Origin: Amoebophrya sp. A120
Taxonomy: Eukaryota; Sar; Dinophyceae; Syndiniales; Amoebophryaceae
Reading direction: 5' to 3'
NCBI GenBank assembly: GCA_905178155.1
Contig: CAJINV010000002.1
Location: 9,680,931 to 9,744,930, forward strand
DNA length: 64,000 bases
The position numbers and the translations under genes were made by a program. A model generated the notes under the pieces. That model was not told the DNA's origin. It searched no databases and saw only the letters and a list, made by a program, of their open reading frames with translations. The first letter of the stretch is position 1; the number at the start of each line of letters is the position of its first letter. Shown here one piece after another: positions 23,379 through 33,189 of this stretch.

Positions 23379-26372
23379 ATGAGGGGGTCGTGCACAACTA
23401 TCACGAAAAGCAGGATGCGGTTCGCACTTTACCATCTGCAATGCGTCCTGTGCGTGCGGGGTATGCGTATGGACTTCCTCTCGTCTTTTCCGTGGGCGGG
23501 GTCCTGCGTCGGACCAACGCAAGACGAAGAGGACACGACTACCGCGAAGGTCGTGACAGAATCCGTGCCTGCAGCTTCGACATCCGCACAGCCAAGTACT
23601 TCAAGCGTCGTCGAGGACAAGAACTCGTTCGGTGCATTTGGTGCGGATGCCGCGAACCCTCACCCTCCTGCTGAAAATAGCGCAAACATCACTGGCCTAA
23701 GCTCTTGCGAGGACAACGCGGACACATCCGAGGATGTGTTCGCCGTGCACGAGGAGGTCGCAGATGAGGACGTTGCCGCTGCGAGGGCGGAAGTACTACT
23801 TCTTTCCTCTTCTACCATCACCCTGACGGAGAAAATTGACTTGAACGAGGTAAAAATGGAAAATGAAGATGAAATCAGCACGGTTGCGTGCGAGGCGGAT
23901 CACCAGGATGGCCGCACGGATGGAGTGGTTGTGCCTCGTGGCCGCGCGGGCGACGAGAACGGCCAGACTAATTTGCCACAAGAGGCGTCGGAAGACGAAG
24001 ACAGTGCGAACGAGCAGAACAACAACGCGCCAGGCGAGAAAAATAAGTTCACGTCCACCAGTGACAGTGCGCGACCTGACCGCGACCTTCAAATCCCAAC
24101 ATCCGCGCCCCAGCCCCGCCCGATCTCCGTTTTCGTCCTCGATCCGGTAAATGTCGCGCTAACGTACACGGTTATTCCCGGCACCACAGACTACAAGCAG
24201 CTTATCCAGCAATTGAAGAAGGACTTGCCGAAAGAGTTTAAGCGCGTGGCCAAGAAGAGTCAGGAGAAGGCGAAAAATTTGAAGAAGCTCCGAGGAAATA
24301 GTCAGGCGCAACAAAATGAAAGTCCGGACAACACGTTGTCGGGTTCGAACCCCATGAGAAAGCGACCGACGATCCAAATCCGTGTCGTCCGGCCCATGTC
24401 GGGGATCCAGGGGCCATATACGGCACGGTACTGCGTCATGTCGGGCAGCTACGTGCCCGCGACGATCCCGAACCCGCGGAAGGGGCCGTTTCTCGGTTCC
24501 GGGTGCGTGGAGGAGGTTTTACCGGTTTACTTGCAGCAGGACGAGCTGGGCGAGCCGATTTTGGAGCAGCTGCAACAGAGGTTTCTCACTGCTGGGAGCA
24601 GTACGACTAATCCCAACGCAGACGGAGCGCAATTGCTGAATCATTTAACCGATGACACCAGTCGGTACAATCGTATTCTGAGCACGCAGGGCCACATCTA
24701 CATTTCCGTCACGCGCGAAAGGCTTCCGACGTTGCTGCGGCTGGCGAACACGCAGGTCGGGCGGCTATTGGAGCACCGAAACCGTTTGGTCCGGGAGGTG
24801 AAGCGGTCCGCGAAGATCAACAGCAGCTCCCAAAAGTACTTGCAAAACATGAAGCAAGAGGAGGAATACCGCAGGACAAGTGGGCAACAACAAAGTGCTG
24901 CAGACCTCCGCCGAAGGGAGGACCAGAAAGGCAACATCAAGGACGTGCTGGAGCGCAGCTACCTGCGGGCGTCCACCCAGGAGCAGGCCAGCCGCATGCT
25001 ACTGACGTCGGTGGAAAACGCGAGTCGGCGCTTGGCGTACGAGTTTTGGACCTCCTTGATCGGGGAAAATTTGGAGTCTTTGGAAGAAGAGTGGAATTCG
25101 TATTGGACGGCGGAGGACCGTGCGCCGTACTCGCCGTCTGCACTGGTAAAAAAATTCTGGAAGCTGCTCACCTCCTGCGCGAACCCAAAGTCTGTCGCTG
25201 CGAGTGCAGTGGATCCGGCGGTAGCCTCGGCGTCGGCCGGAGGGAAAATAAAGACTGGTAAAGCTGCAGCATCATCCTCCGCTGCGGCCTCGAGTAGTTC
25301 TTGCGGAATCCAAGCAAAATCCGCGCCTTCGGCCTTGAAGCCGCCGCCGCCCAAGCAAAAGACGCTGAAAAAAACTTGGGCAAGGGACATGCCAGTGTTT
25401 CACGTACGGAAGAACTCTTTGGCCTTTGCGCCCGACTGCGTGTGCGGCGAAGGGCTGCACAACAGAGTGACCGAGCCAGCGGTTCTTGTACAGCGACCCT
25501 ACAACTCCCAAGGAGGAACTTCTACCGATGTTGCAGTAAGAACAAACCAAACAGAAAATAACGCGATGAAGATACGTTGCCTCAGCGACTGCGAGGTGGA
25601 GTGCGAGGATGACGACTTTATCGGTTGCTCACCCGGACCCCCTCCGAACAGTCCGAAAATTTTGCCACCCTGCGGCCGCGCTTTGCAAAAGTCATCCACC
25701 TCGCGGTCGAAAATCAATGCGGCGCTGGCGAACTTGGACGATCCGTATAAGATCGCTTCTTTAGGAAAGTCCGCTCTGGCGAAAATGATCGAAAAGATCC
25801 CGGTCGAGTTCCTGGATGACGACCGGTTTGCCTTTGCGCTCCCAGGGACGATCGTGCGGAAGAAACGCGTGTTTAAACCCACCGCGAGGGGCTCTTCTTC
25901 CTTCTCTTCGTCCTTCTCTTTTCGCGCACCACCGCCGGCGGAACAAATGGTGCAGCCGGAAGCAGTGCAATACGAAGAGGAGGAAAAACCCTACCACCTA
26001 GTTTTCGTCATCCGCTCCCCGTTGCCGGGTTTTGGCACGGCCTACAGCGGAGCGTCGCCGCGCAGCGGTATGACGATTGCACTGAAGAACGGCAGGAGCA
26101 ACCCACTGGCCGAAACGAGGGCAGATCATAGTAGAGGCAAACCGCCTACTGAGCAGCGGCCCCACGACGAAGTGAAAATAGATGTGTTTTACGTCGAAGG
26201 ACCGGACCAGGGCTATACGCAAATGGAAGATCACGACCCAATTGCGAAAGCGACAAGACCGATAATGAGCGGAAGTGGTAGCAGTTTGAGTCTCTCGTTG
26301 CCGGGCTCTGCGAGTCGAAAGCGCATGAAAGTTCCCGAGCCCGATTGGACAATGTCGTGGCGAAAGGTGTAA
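23379..26372 (+). CDS. Orphan protein with conserved-looking core (997 aa)
   Basis: This is a single ORF from an ATG at 23379. Residues 1-240 are acidic low complexity, after a short hydrophobic, cysteine-containing start. A strand-rich region begins at about residue 250 (ISVFVLDPVNVALTYTV) followed by a lysine-rich helix, then residues about 330-410 (TIQIRVVRPMSGIQGPYTAR and following) and about 440-560, which are predicted helical. A proline/serine linker (about 600-660) leads to a cysteine cluster (CLSDCEVECEDDDFIGC, about 730-745) and a last strand-like segment (HLVFVIRSPLPGFG, about 870). No family is recognised and no catalytic motif is evident. The patches of ordered sequence argue it is a real gene. 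Confidence 0.7.
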   Translation: MRGSCTTITKSRMRFALYHLQCVLCVRGMRMDFLSSFPWAGSCVGPTQDEEDTTTAKVVTESVPAASTSAQPSTSSVVEDKNSFGAFGADAANPHPPAENSANITGLSSCEDNADTSEDVFAVHEEVADEDVAAARAEVLLLSSSTITLTEKIDLNEVKMENEDEISTVACEADHQDGRTDGVVVPRGRAGDENGQTNLPQEASEDEDSANEQNNNAPGEKNKFTSTSDSARPDRDLQIPTSAPQPRPISVFVLDPVNVALTYTVIPGTTDYKQLIQQLKKDLPKEFKRVAKKSQEKAKNLKKLRGNSQAQQNESPDNTLSGSNPMRKRPTIQIRVVRPMSGIQGPYTARYCVMSGSYVPATIPNPRKGPFLGSGCVEEVLPVYLQQDELGEPILEQLQQRFLTAGSSTTNPNADGAQLLNHLTDDTSRYNRILSTQGHIYISVTRERLPTLLRLANTQVGRLLEHRNRLVREVKRSAKINSSSQKYLQNMKQEEEYRRTSGQQQSAADLRRREDQKGNIKDVLERSYLRASTQEQASRMLLTSVENASRRLAYEFWTSLIGENLESLEEEWNSYWTAEDRAPYSPSALVKKFWKLLTSCANPKSVAASAVDPAVASASAGGKIKTGKAAASSSAAASSSSCGIQAKSAPSALKPPPPKQKTLKKTWARDMPVFHVRKNSLAFAPDCVCGEGLHNRVTEPAVLVQRPYNSQGGTSTDVAVRTNQTENNAMKIRCLSDCEVECEDDDFIGCSPGPPPNSPKILPPCGRALQKSSTSRSKINAALANLDDPYKIASLGKSALAKMIEKIPVEFLDDDRFAFALPGTIVRKKRVFKPTARGSSSFSSSFSFRAPPPAEQMVQPEAVQYEEEEKPYHLVFVIRSPLPGFGTAYSGASPRSGMTIALKNGRSNPLAETRADHSRGKPPTEQRPHDEVKIDVFYVEGPDQGYTQMEDHDPIAKATRPIMSGSGSSLSLSLPGSASRKRMKVPEPDWTMSWRKV

Positions 26373-27076
26373 GAATAGGAGTCGGGAGGTGGAGACCCGT
26401 TTTCGAATGTAGAAAAACTAGTCCAGAGAAAGTCCCAGCGTCCACTTCTGCAGTGGTATCGGCGCGCTCGAAGTCAATGTTGAAATCACAAATCCGCTTG
26501 CAGATTTGACGTGTATACTTTACCGAAGAGAGACTGAAGCAGAGGCACCACCTCGTTCTGTAGCGGGGTCGCTATCGAGGAAACGGAGCTTCTCTTTTGA
26601 ACAAATGCATGACATCACGAACTTTCGAGTCGTTCACGGTGTGCTGTATTTTGAAACCGAAAATCTGATGCCTGCGAAATGTCAAGACAAAATATTACAG
26701 TACAGTAGATTGAAATTTTACATCATCGTTTCAAGCACACGAAAATTCGAAAGGAGTTAGAGAAACCAACGGCGTCCGTAAACAAAAAAACGAGGCCCGC
26801 GGCAGCGCGCTCTGAACGAGCAGCATCGATGACGATGCATCCTGTTCGCTATGGTTACTCCATCAATAGGTGAGCAACGAGTGAATGTGAAAATGTACAT
26901 CAATACTATGAGGGAGGGTCTTCGTTGCAAACTACCGGAACACGACGACACGCTGCCGGCAGAAGATGGAGGGACAGGAACTGACCCGCAGATCTTGCTT
27001 TTCATCTAAATAGGGCTTCTGCAGGCCCCTGACACGGCCTCCAGCTACTGCACGGTGTCTGCTTGTTTACAAAAAA
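26373..27076. other. Intergenic region
   Basis: Short ORFs on both strands only; nothing supportable. Confidence 0.4.
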
Positions 27077-30000
27077 ATGAGCTTATTTCTCGAGCTGGGG
27101 CCAGCAGGAATCCAGTCCGCATTCACCGACCACGAGCTGAGCGCAAAGCGTAGCTACTTGAGGCCGAGCAAGAAAAGCCAACAATCACGCTCCACGAGAA
27201 GTGGGAACGATGAGCGGGGCGGCCTAGAATTCGATCATTCACAACTCCATGTAAGCTACAAGCGCGTGCAAGAGCTGATCAAGCCGGAGCCACCTTCTGA
27301 CTACTACAGCCACACTGTATACGACCGGCTGCAGAAACTGAACCAGTATGAAGATGATCAGGCGGGTTTTTATCTTCACCAACAAGGTGAGGGAGGACCA
27401 GGAGCACCTGCTCTGCGTGGTTCAAGCTGTGCAAAGACAGGCTCTTCATCTTTCGGAAAAAGCACGAGACGCGCCTCGTGGTTTCGGTCTATTCTGGAGA
27501 AGCGGGGCTTTTTTGATTACACCCCGAAGAAGGCATCCGATGTTCAAACAGGAAGTTCAGGCTTCATCGGCATTGCCGCGCCGCAAGATAAAACCCATAG
27601 GACGACAACCGAGGCACGAAGAGAACTGGTCGAACGTCGAGCCGCGACTTCTTTGCAACCTGTCGTGGCGACATCGCTTAACCAACCGGCGTTCGAAACT
27701 TTTGTACTCGCCAAAGAACACTACAAGAAGCCAGATTACCGCCAGATCGCTCCGACCCTCCTGGAGCGCATGGACCTTCTGCAGACGCGCCTAAACGAGC
27801 ATCGAACGCTAGATACGAACCTGTCGGCGCTACACGAAGAGAGCGCGAAGAAGCTCGCGGGAATGTTGGAGCAACAGTTCACAAAGGAAAACGCCGCGAT
27901 TTTGCGGATCCAGCGCTTTTGGAAGCGAAAACTCAACAAAAAACAATTTCTGCAGCAGCGGAGGCTGATTCTTTGGGTGCAGACGCGCTGGCGGTTCAAG
28001 TGTTTGCGGAAAAAGTTCCGAGAAAAGCGGAAAAAGGAAGATTTTGAAAGGCTGATCACTTTTCTCGACAATCATCTGTTCTTCCGCAAGAAGCTGATTG
28101 CGAAGAAATTCGAGCTGATTCAGAAAAACATCCAGGAAAAAGTCGTCGGGAATCTGCCCGTTCTTTCCACCGAAGTGTACGACCGTGCCGCGGCGATCGA
28201 AATCCAGAAAGTATACCGCCTTCATCTCTTCCGGAAAAGAAGATGGGAAGCCTGCGTGAAGATTCAAAAGTGGTTTCGATCAGAGTACCTGGCGAGGAGA
28301 GAAACGCAGAAGAGGTTTTTCCACGAAGTTTCGAAATGCTGCAACTTCTGCGTGGTGCATTGTAACAAAGGGAGAAGGAAGAAAAAGCACAGCAGCGGAA
28401 GCAGGACAAAGCTTTTTTATTCCAAGAAGGAAAAGACGATCCCGATGCAGGTGTACGCCGGAGGATTTTTGATGAACGCAGGCAGTATAGCGCATCAAAA
28501 GCATCGAAGTAACCAAAAGAAGCCCGGCTTCGCGTCCGCCTCCAGTACCGGGTCGATACTACAGCGTGCACGCAGTACTGATCGGGCCGCGTTGCTCGAC
28601 GAGGATAGCAGTTCGAGTTCAGGAGGATCGTCGGTGAGCAGCATTTCAGCGTCGTCTGAAGATGGGACGAATGACTCCCAGCTGATGTTCTTGTCCGAGG
28701 GAGACGGCTTTACCAACGAGAAGCTCGACTCTCGAGAGTCTCGTCCTCCAAAGACTGCCGAGCTTGAAACTCGGGAGATCAACAATCATTCTCGTGCAGC
28801 GGGAGTAGTTGCAACTGATTCATTTTTTGACGCAGAACTAGATGGCCCAACAAGAGGACAAGCAGAAGCATCAACATTGCTTGATCGGGGCAAGAACTCT
28901 TCCCGCATTTCCGGGAAAGTGAGAGATTGGGCCTCTCACAGCTCTTTCTCTACCGCGGGCGAGAAAGTCGCAGGCTCTATTACTACATCTGGCATTATGA
29001 CGGAAGCGCTCGCGTTCCCTTCACTCGAAGACCGCCTGTTAACCGCCGGTTCGCATTGCTTCGAAGACGACTGCTTCTCCATCATTCGCACATTCCGCAC
29101 CGGGAAGGACCGGGAACAGAAGCTGCTTGACTCAGGCTCTTCGTCCTCCGACAGCGAGGAGGTGGAGGCCGCTGCGCGAAAAATGAACAGGTCAGGGAAC
29201 AACAAGTTTCTGAGCCGTTTCGGTGGGAACAACAATAGGACGACGAAGCATAAAGCTTCTGCAAAGAGCAGCGCCGCGACTTCTTCTTTCGGAGACAGCA
29301 GCACTAAGATGAAAACGCTCTCGCCGAGGAAAACAACCACCGCAGCAGCTCCGAGAAACAGGGCTACGGCAGCGGTCGGCGGGACTTCTCGAATTGGCAA
29401 GATGACAAGTGATGGCGCAGCAGAGAATGGCAGGGAAGTTGTCAAGAAAACCAGAAGCGATGCAAGTGACAGTCGAGGAAACATCAAGCGAAATGAGAAG
29501 AATTTCGGGCGGCGCGCAATTGATTCAGACAACAGAAAAAACTGCAACGACGCCGCATCTTCAACACGTCGGCTGCAGGAGTTTTTGAAAGAACAAGTCG
29601 CGGAACCCACGGTGGCAGAAACCAAGGCCGGGGTCCCTGGAGAAAAACATAACGAAGATGAGCAAACTACAACTGGAACAGAACCACAGACACAGAGTGA
29701 GGGCAAAGAAGCCTCCCCACCTCTTCCAGAGAAAAAAGCTTTGAAAAAAGGCAAGTCCGTTCGGATCGAGGAGAGTGTTTCCGTGACCAGCTTTCGTACC
29801 AGTGCGGAGGAGTTGGAGAGTGTCGTAAAAAAGTTTACTTCGGTAGAAGAAGGGGACGAAGATGACCTCGAATTTCTTGAGGATGATGCGGACCACCAGC
29901 TGTCAGCAGGCTCCGAAGAAGACGATGAAGATTCGTTCGCTGAAACAGGCTTATTGTTGTCGGAGATGAAACAACATCAGAAGCTCAGTCCGCGCGTTGG

Positions 30001-32701
30001 GCTCGGTGGCAGCAGCACCAGCGGAGTGGCGGTTTCGAACAGGAACGGCAAGGCAACCAGAACGACGCGGGTCGGTATCAGTGGCAGCTTCAGCGGTGGC
30101 GCCGGTACAACGGGTCCCGGTTCCCCACCTCGCAAGACGGCTGTTGGTTCAAAGGGTTCGAGAAATACAAAAGTTTTCGACTCCTCCTCTCCGAGCAAAA
30201 ACAGTAGCAGTAGGAGGACGACAGCAATGATGTCACCTGGACGAACATCAAACCGAATCCGAGACACGCAGATAGGTTTTTCACCGTCTCTGTCATCAGC
30301 TGATCAACCTGACTTTCCCGCCTCGTCGAGAAAAACCACCCTGATGCCGGTGTCCTACGAGGACGAGTTCTGTGAGCAGCAGATCCTTCCACCGCCCCCC
30401 ACACGAATGTCCATGATGTACCGGGGAAACCGGGTGTCCTCCATGTTCGCGCAGTTGCAGCCAAAAAAACGCGAGGCCGAGCTGCTACTGGAGAACGTTT
30501 TGAATGAAAAGTCGACTATCAAGGAAAAACGAGCCACCATGTTCTTCTCTACTCCGACCAAGGATGGCGGCGGTCCGGTCCGGAGGAGCGGCTGGAATGG
30601 TGGAGGTCTGCGGATGACGAAAATCTCCGAAGACGGAACATCCAGTGCTGGTGGAACAAGATCCACGACCACGCGGGCCTCGTCGCGGAAGAGCGGCACG
30701 GCAACGAACGATTTTTCGCCCAGAATGAATAATAACACAGCTGGAGGCGGCTCTGGACGAAGTAGTAGCATGAGGCCTGGTTTTGGTCTCCCTGGGAACA
30801 GAATGAATCGCTCGTCAAGAACATCGCCGACCTCTTCGCGTACAACCAGGGCTGCTGGCCCTGTTTTATCTCCGCAAAATATGCACATGCGAAAGACTAG
30901 CAGTCGCAAAACACAGATTTCGATGCGGAAGACGAACAGCCGAAAAACGACGCTGGGGCGGGATCTCGGGCTCTTTGCGTCGATGGAAGATGAAATAGAT
31001 GAAGAGGCGGGAATGGGCTTGGAAGAAGAGTTCGATGAATCCACAACAGCATTGCAAGGCGAGCAAGACTTGGAACAAACGAATGTTCAAAACAATAGAA
31101 AGCAGTCCACCTCCAAACGAGTGGTCGACAGCACCACCTCTGGTAGGAAGAGCGCAAGACCGGGAGGCGCACTGTCAGGAGGAGCGGGACCTCAAGGGGC
31201 AGCAGCCAGCAAGAACAGGGCAAAAAACCACATCAACAGTCGCCGGACGGTAGGTCCGGGCTCGGAAGATGGATCCTCGTGCGCAGTTGGAGAAGATGAA
31301 GAGCAGAAAAGCGGTGTTGCCGACGTCGGTAATCTTCCAGGAACTGATCAGCGTACCGACGGCAGCAGTGCTTTCAGCGCGTCTCAATCTCAAAGCAACA
31401 CATTTTTCCAGCCTGCAGAAACGCCGACCATTGTGCTCAATGGTGGTGCACCAGAAGGAGCATCTGCAGTAGCAGAATCTGAGCTGCAATCTTCAGGCTC
31501 TCTTCGCTTCGGGCCGAAAGATCCGGCAGCCGAACTGGTAACATCAGCACCTGCCGCGAATCCCGGAGGAGCAAAAGAAGCGGACGGGGACCTGCACAAG
31601 CCTCAACTCGCGAGCAGACAGACGCCCGCGCCGGCCACCGCTCTGCAGTACATCCCGCGACTGCACCAAACGCCGCGACTGGTGCCGGGGATGGGTACCG
31701 GCAAAAATTTTGCGAAAGGAACTACAATGATGAACTCCGATCGAGAAAAGGATTTCAAAGTCATCATCCTGTTCGCCGACACCGAGTCGCGGAGCATTTG
31801 CGAAGTAAAGTTGCGGTTTGGAATTTTATCCGGGAAACAGTACTGCAACAGGGAGCTGCTATTCTTTTCTACAAGTTCCGGCAGGACTATAAGTGGAAGT
31901 CAGCAGACAAAAAACTGTGGCAACCTGCTCAACACGGGATTTATTCTGCGCGAAGAGGGAGACGGTCCTGGTTACGTACAGAAGAGCGACGCCAAAAGCG
32001 CTAAGCATCTGGCGAATCTGATTCTGCAGCAGTATGGAGGATTGAAGCCTGGAACTACTACTGGATCGAACAGCAAAGCGGCACTTCACGGTGCCGCGTC
32101 TCAACATCAAGTACCAAAGAGCATCGGAAAAAGAGTTTACTTCTTTGTCGGTACGAGTGCTAGTGGTCATTCCAACACCAGCAGAACCACGAAAAAAGCT
32201 CTTCCATTAGTGCCGAACCCCGCGGACCTCTTCGTCAACACCCGCTTCGGAAGTCCGAACAGCGGGAAAAAATCCAATTTTCTCACGACAGGAGCTGCGA
32301 GCAAAGCTGCTCACCTACTGAGAAGGGGCAGCGTCATGTTCCTGTCAGCTGCAGCAGATGATACTCAAAAAAATAACACCGCCGACGACCGAGCGGCGGA
32401 TAGCAGCGATGAGGAAGAGCAACTTGTTGGAACCAGAACAGGAAAAAGAGATGAACAAAACCCACGCTCTTCTTCATCCTTTAGTACTTCTGCGGTTGCA
32501 AAGTCGAAAGAACATTATGTGAAGATGAAAAGCGACCACTTCGCCCGGTCCGCGGACTGCTTGAATGCGTTTGAAATCGCGGAAATGCTCTACGAGTCCG
32601 AAGATCCGATGGTTTTGAAACCAACCGTGCACTCGTTTTCCTTCGACTACGCTACGACGGCAGATTTGGATCGAGGAGGACTCATGTTTTTCAGTTTGTG
32701 A
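27077..32701 (+). CDS. Serine-rich IQ-motif protein (1,874 aa)
   Basis: This is a single long ORF from an ATG. At least three IQ-type motifs occur: AAILRIQRFWKRKLNKKQ (about residue 272), AAIEIQKVYRLHLFRKRR (about 370) and ACVKIQKWFRSEYLARR (about 390), predicting calmodulin or centrin binding. Most of the rest is disordered, rich in S, T, R, G and acidic runs. It carries many R-K-T/S sites, including a compact series around residues 1273-1295 (MRKTSSRKTQISMRKTNSRK), typical of basophilic kinase targets. A more ordered stretch (about 1555-1660, KVIILFADTESRSICEVKL) and the C-terminal 60 residues may be domains, unrecognised. A GT-AG intron could exist near 31806-31880 but the uninterrupted frame reads well. 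Cytoskeletal association is plausible but inferred from the IQ motifs only. Confidence 0.75.
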   Translation: MSLFLELGPAGIQSAFTDHELSAKRSYLRPSKKSQQSRSTRSGNDERGGLEFDHSQLHVSYKRVQELIKPEPPSDYYSHTVYDRLQKLNQYEDDQAGFYLHQQGEGGPGAPALRGSSCAKTGSSSFGKSTRRASWFRSILEKRGFFDYTPKKASDVQTGSSGFIGIAAPQDKTHRTTTEARRELVERRAATSLQPVVATSLNQPAFETFVLAKEHYKKPDYRQIAPTLLERMDLLQTRLNEHRTLDTNLSALHEESAKKLAGMLEQQFTKENAAILRIQRFWKRKLNKKQFLQQRRLILWVQTRWRFKCLRKKFREKRKKEDFERLITFLDNHLFFRKKLIAKKFELIQKNIQEKVVGNLPVLSTEVYDRAAAIEIQKVYRLHLFRKRRWEACVKIQKWFRSEYLARRETQKRFFHEVSKCCNFCVVHCNKGRRKKKHSSGSRTKLFYSKKEKTIPMQVYAGGFLMNAGSIAHQKHRSNQKKPGFASASSTGSILQRARSTDRAALLDEDSSSSSGGSSVSSISASSEDGTNDSQLMFLSEGDGFTNEKLDSRESRPPKTAELETREINNHSRAAGVVATDSFFDAELDGPTRGQAEASTLLDRGKNSSRISGKVRDWASHSSFSTAGEKVAGSITTSGIMTEALAFPSLEDRLLTAGSHCFEDDCFSIIRTFRTGKDREQKLLDSGSSSSDSEEVEAAARKMNRSGNNKFLSRFGGNNNRTTKHKASAKSSAATSSFGDSSTKMKTLSPRKTTTAAAPRNRATAAVGGTSRIGKMTSDGAAENGREVVKKTRSDASDSRGNIKRNEKNFGRRAIDSDNRKNCNDAASSTRRLQEFLKEQVAEPTVAETKAGVPGEKHNEDEQTTTGTEPQTQSEGKEASPPLPEKKALKKGKSVRIEESVSVTSFRTSAEELESVVKKFTSVEEGDEDDLEFLEDDADHQLSAGSEEDDEDSFAETGLLLSEMKQHQKLSPRVGLGGSSTSGVAVSNRNGKATRTTRVGISGSFSGGAGTTGPGSPPRKTAVGSKGSRNTKVFDSSSPSKNSSSRRTTAMMSPGRTSNRIRDTQIGFSPSLSSADQPDFPASSRKTTLMPVSYEDEFCEQQILPPPPTRMSMMYRGNRVSSMFAQLQPKKREAELLLENVLNEKSTIKEKRATMFFSTPTKDGGGPVRRSGWNGGGLRMTKISEDGTSSAGGTRSTTTRASSRKSGTATNDFSPRMNNNTAGGGSGRSSSMRPGFGLPGNRMNRSSRTSPTSSRTTRAAGPVLSPQNMHMRKTSSRKTQISMRKTNSRKTTLGRDLGLFASMEDEIDEEAGMGLEEEFDESTTALQGEQDLEQTNVQNNRKQSTSKRVVDSTTSGRKSARPGGALSGGAGPQGAAASKNRAKNHINSRRTVGPGSEDGSSCAVGEDEEQKSGVADVGNLPGTDQRTDGSSAFSASQSQSNTFFQPAETPTIVLNGGAPEGASAVAESELQSSGSLRFGPKDPAAELVTSAPAANPGGAKEADGDLHKPQLASRQTPAPATALQYIPRLHQTPRLVPGMGTGKNFAKGTTMMNSDREKDFKVIILFADTESRSICEVKLRFGILSGKQYCNRELLFFSTSSGRTISGSQQTKNCGNLLNTGFILREEGDGPGYVQKSDAKSAKHLANLILQQYGGLKPGTTTGSNSKAALHGAASQHQVPKSIGKRVYFFVGTSASGHSNTSRTTKKALPLVPNPADLFVNTRFGSPNSGKKSNFLTTGAASKAAHLLRRGSVMFLSAAADDTQKNNTADDRAADSSDEEEQLVGTRTGKRDEQNPRSSSSFSTSAVAKSKEHYVKMKSDHFARSADCLNAFEIAEMLYESEDPMVLKPTVHSFSFDYATTADLDRGGLMFFSL

Positions 32702-33189
32702 TGCCGGGGATACATGATTGGTGCAGTAAATGCACCGCGGTCGAGGCGGACGCAAAAAGACATGATGAGGATGCTGCGCAGGAAATGCGTAGGTGGGAAG
32801 TCTGTGTTGCAAAAACACAAACCTTCACTTCTGATTCTCTATCTGGTCATTTCAACTCATTCATTTGTAAAACGCGGCGAGGAAGAGGACTCCCAGCGGT
32901 TCCCTATGTCGTTGAGTACCGTTCCATCGGACGTTGTGTTTCGTTTGACTTCCGCGGCACTAGATTTCGTTTTTAAAATTTTGGAAGGAGCTTTGCGCAC
33001 CCAAGATCAAAAAGTGCTTGTATTTGAACTTTTTTGTTGAAAGCTGGCACATATTGATCCCGCACCCGCTGACGTTTCCTTGACCTGCTTAAGCTGCACC
33101 TATTGGCGGATGCAGTAATTAAGTCTACGTAGTTCATCACAAAATTATTACCACACCCCTCGCCCCCACCCCGCACAAGATCTATTCCC
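32702..33189. other. Intergenic region
   Basis: No coding signal. This is probably the 3' end of the IQ-motif gene and the promoter/5' region of the bL25-like gene. Confidence 0.4.
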
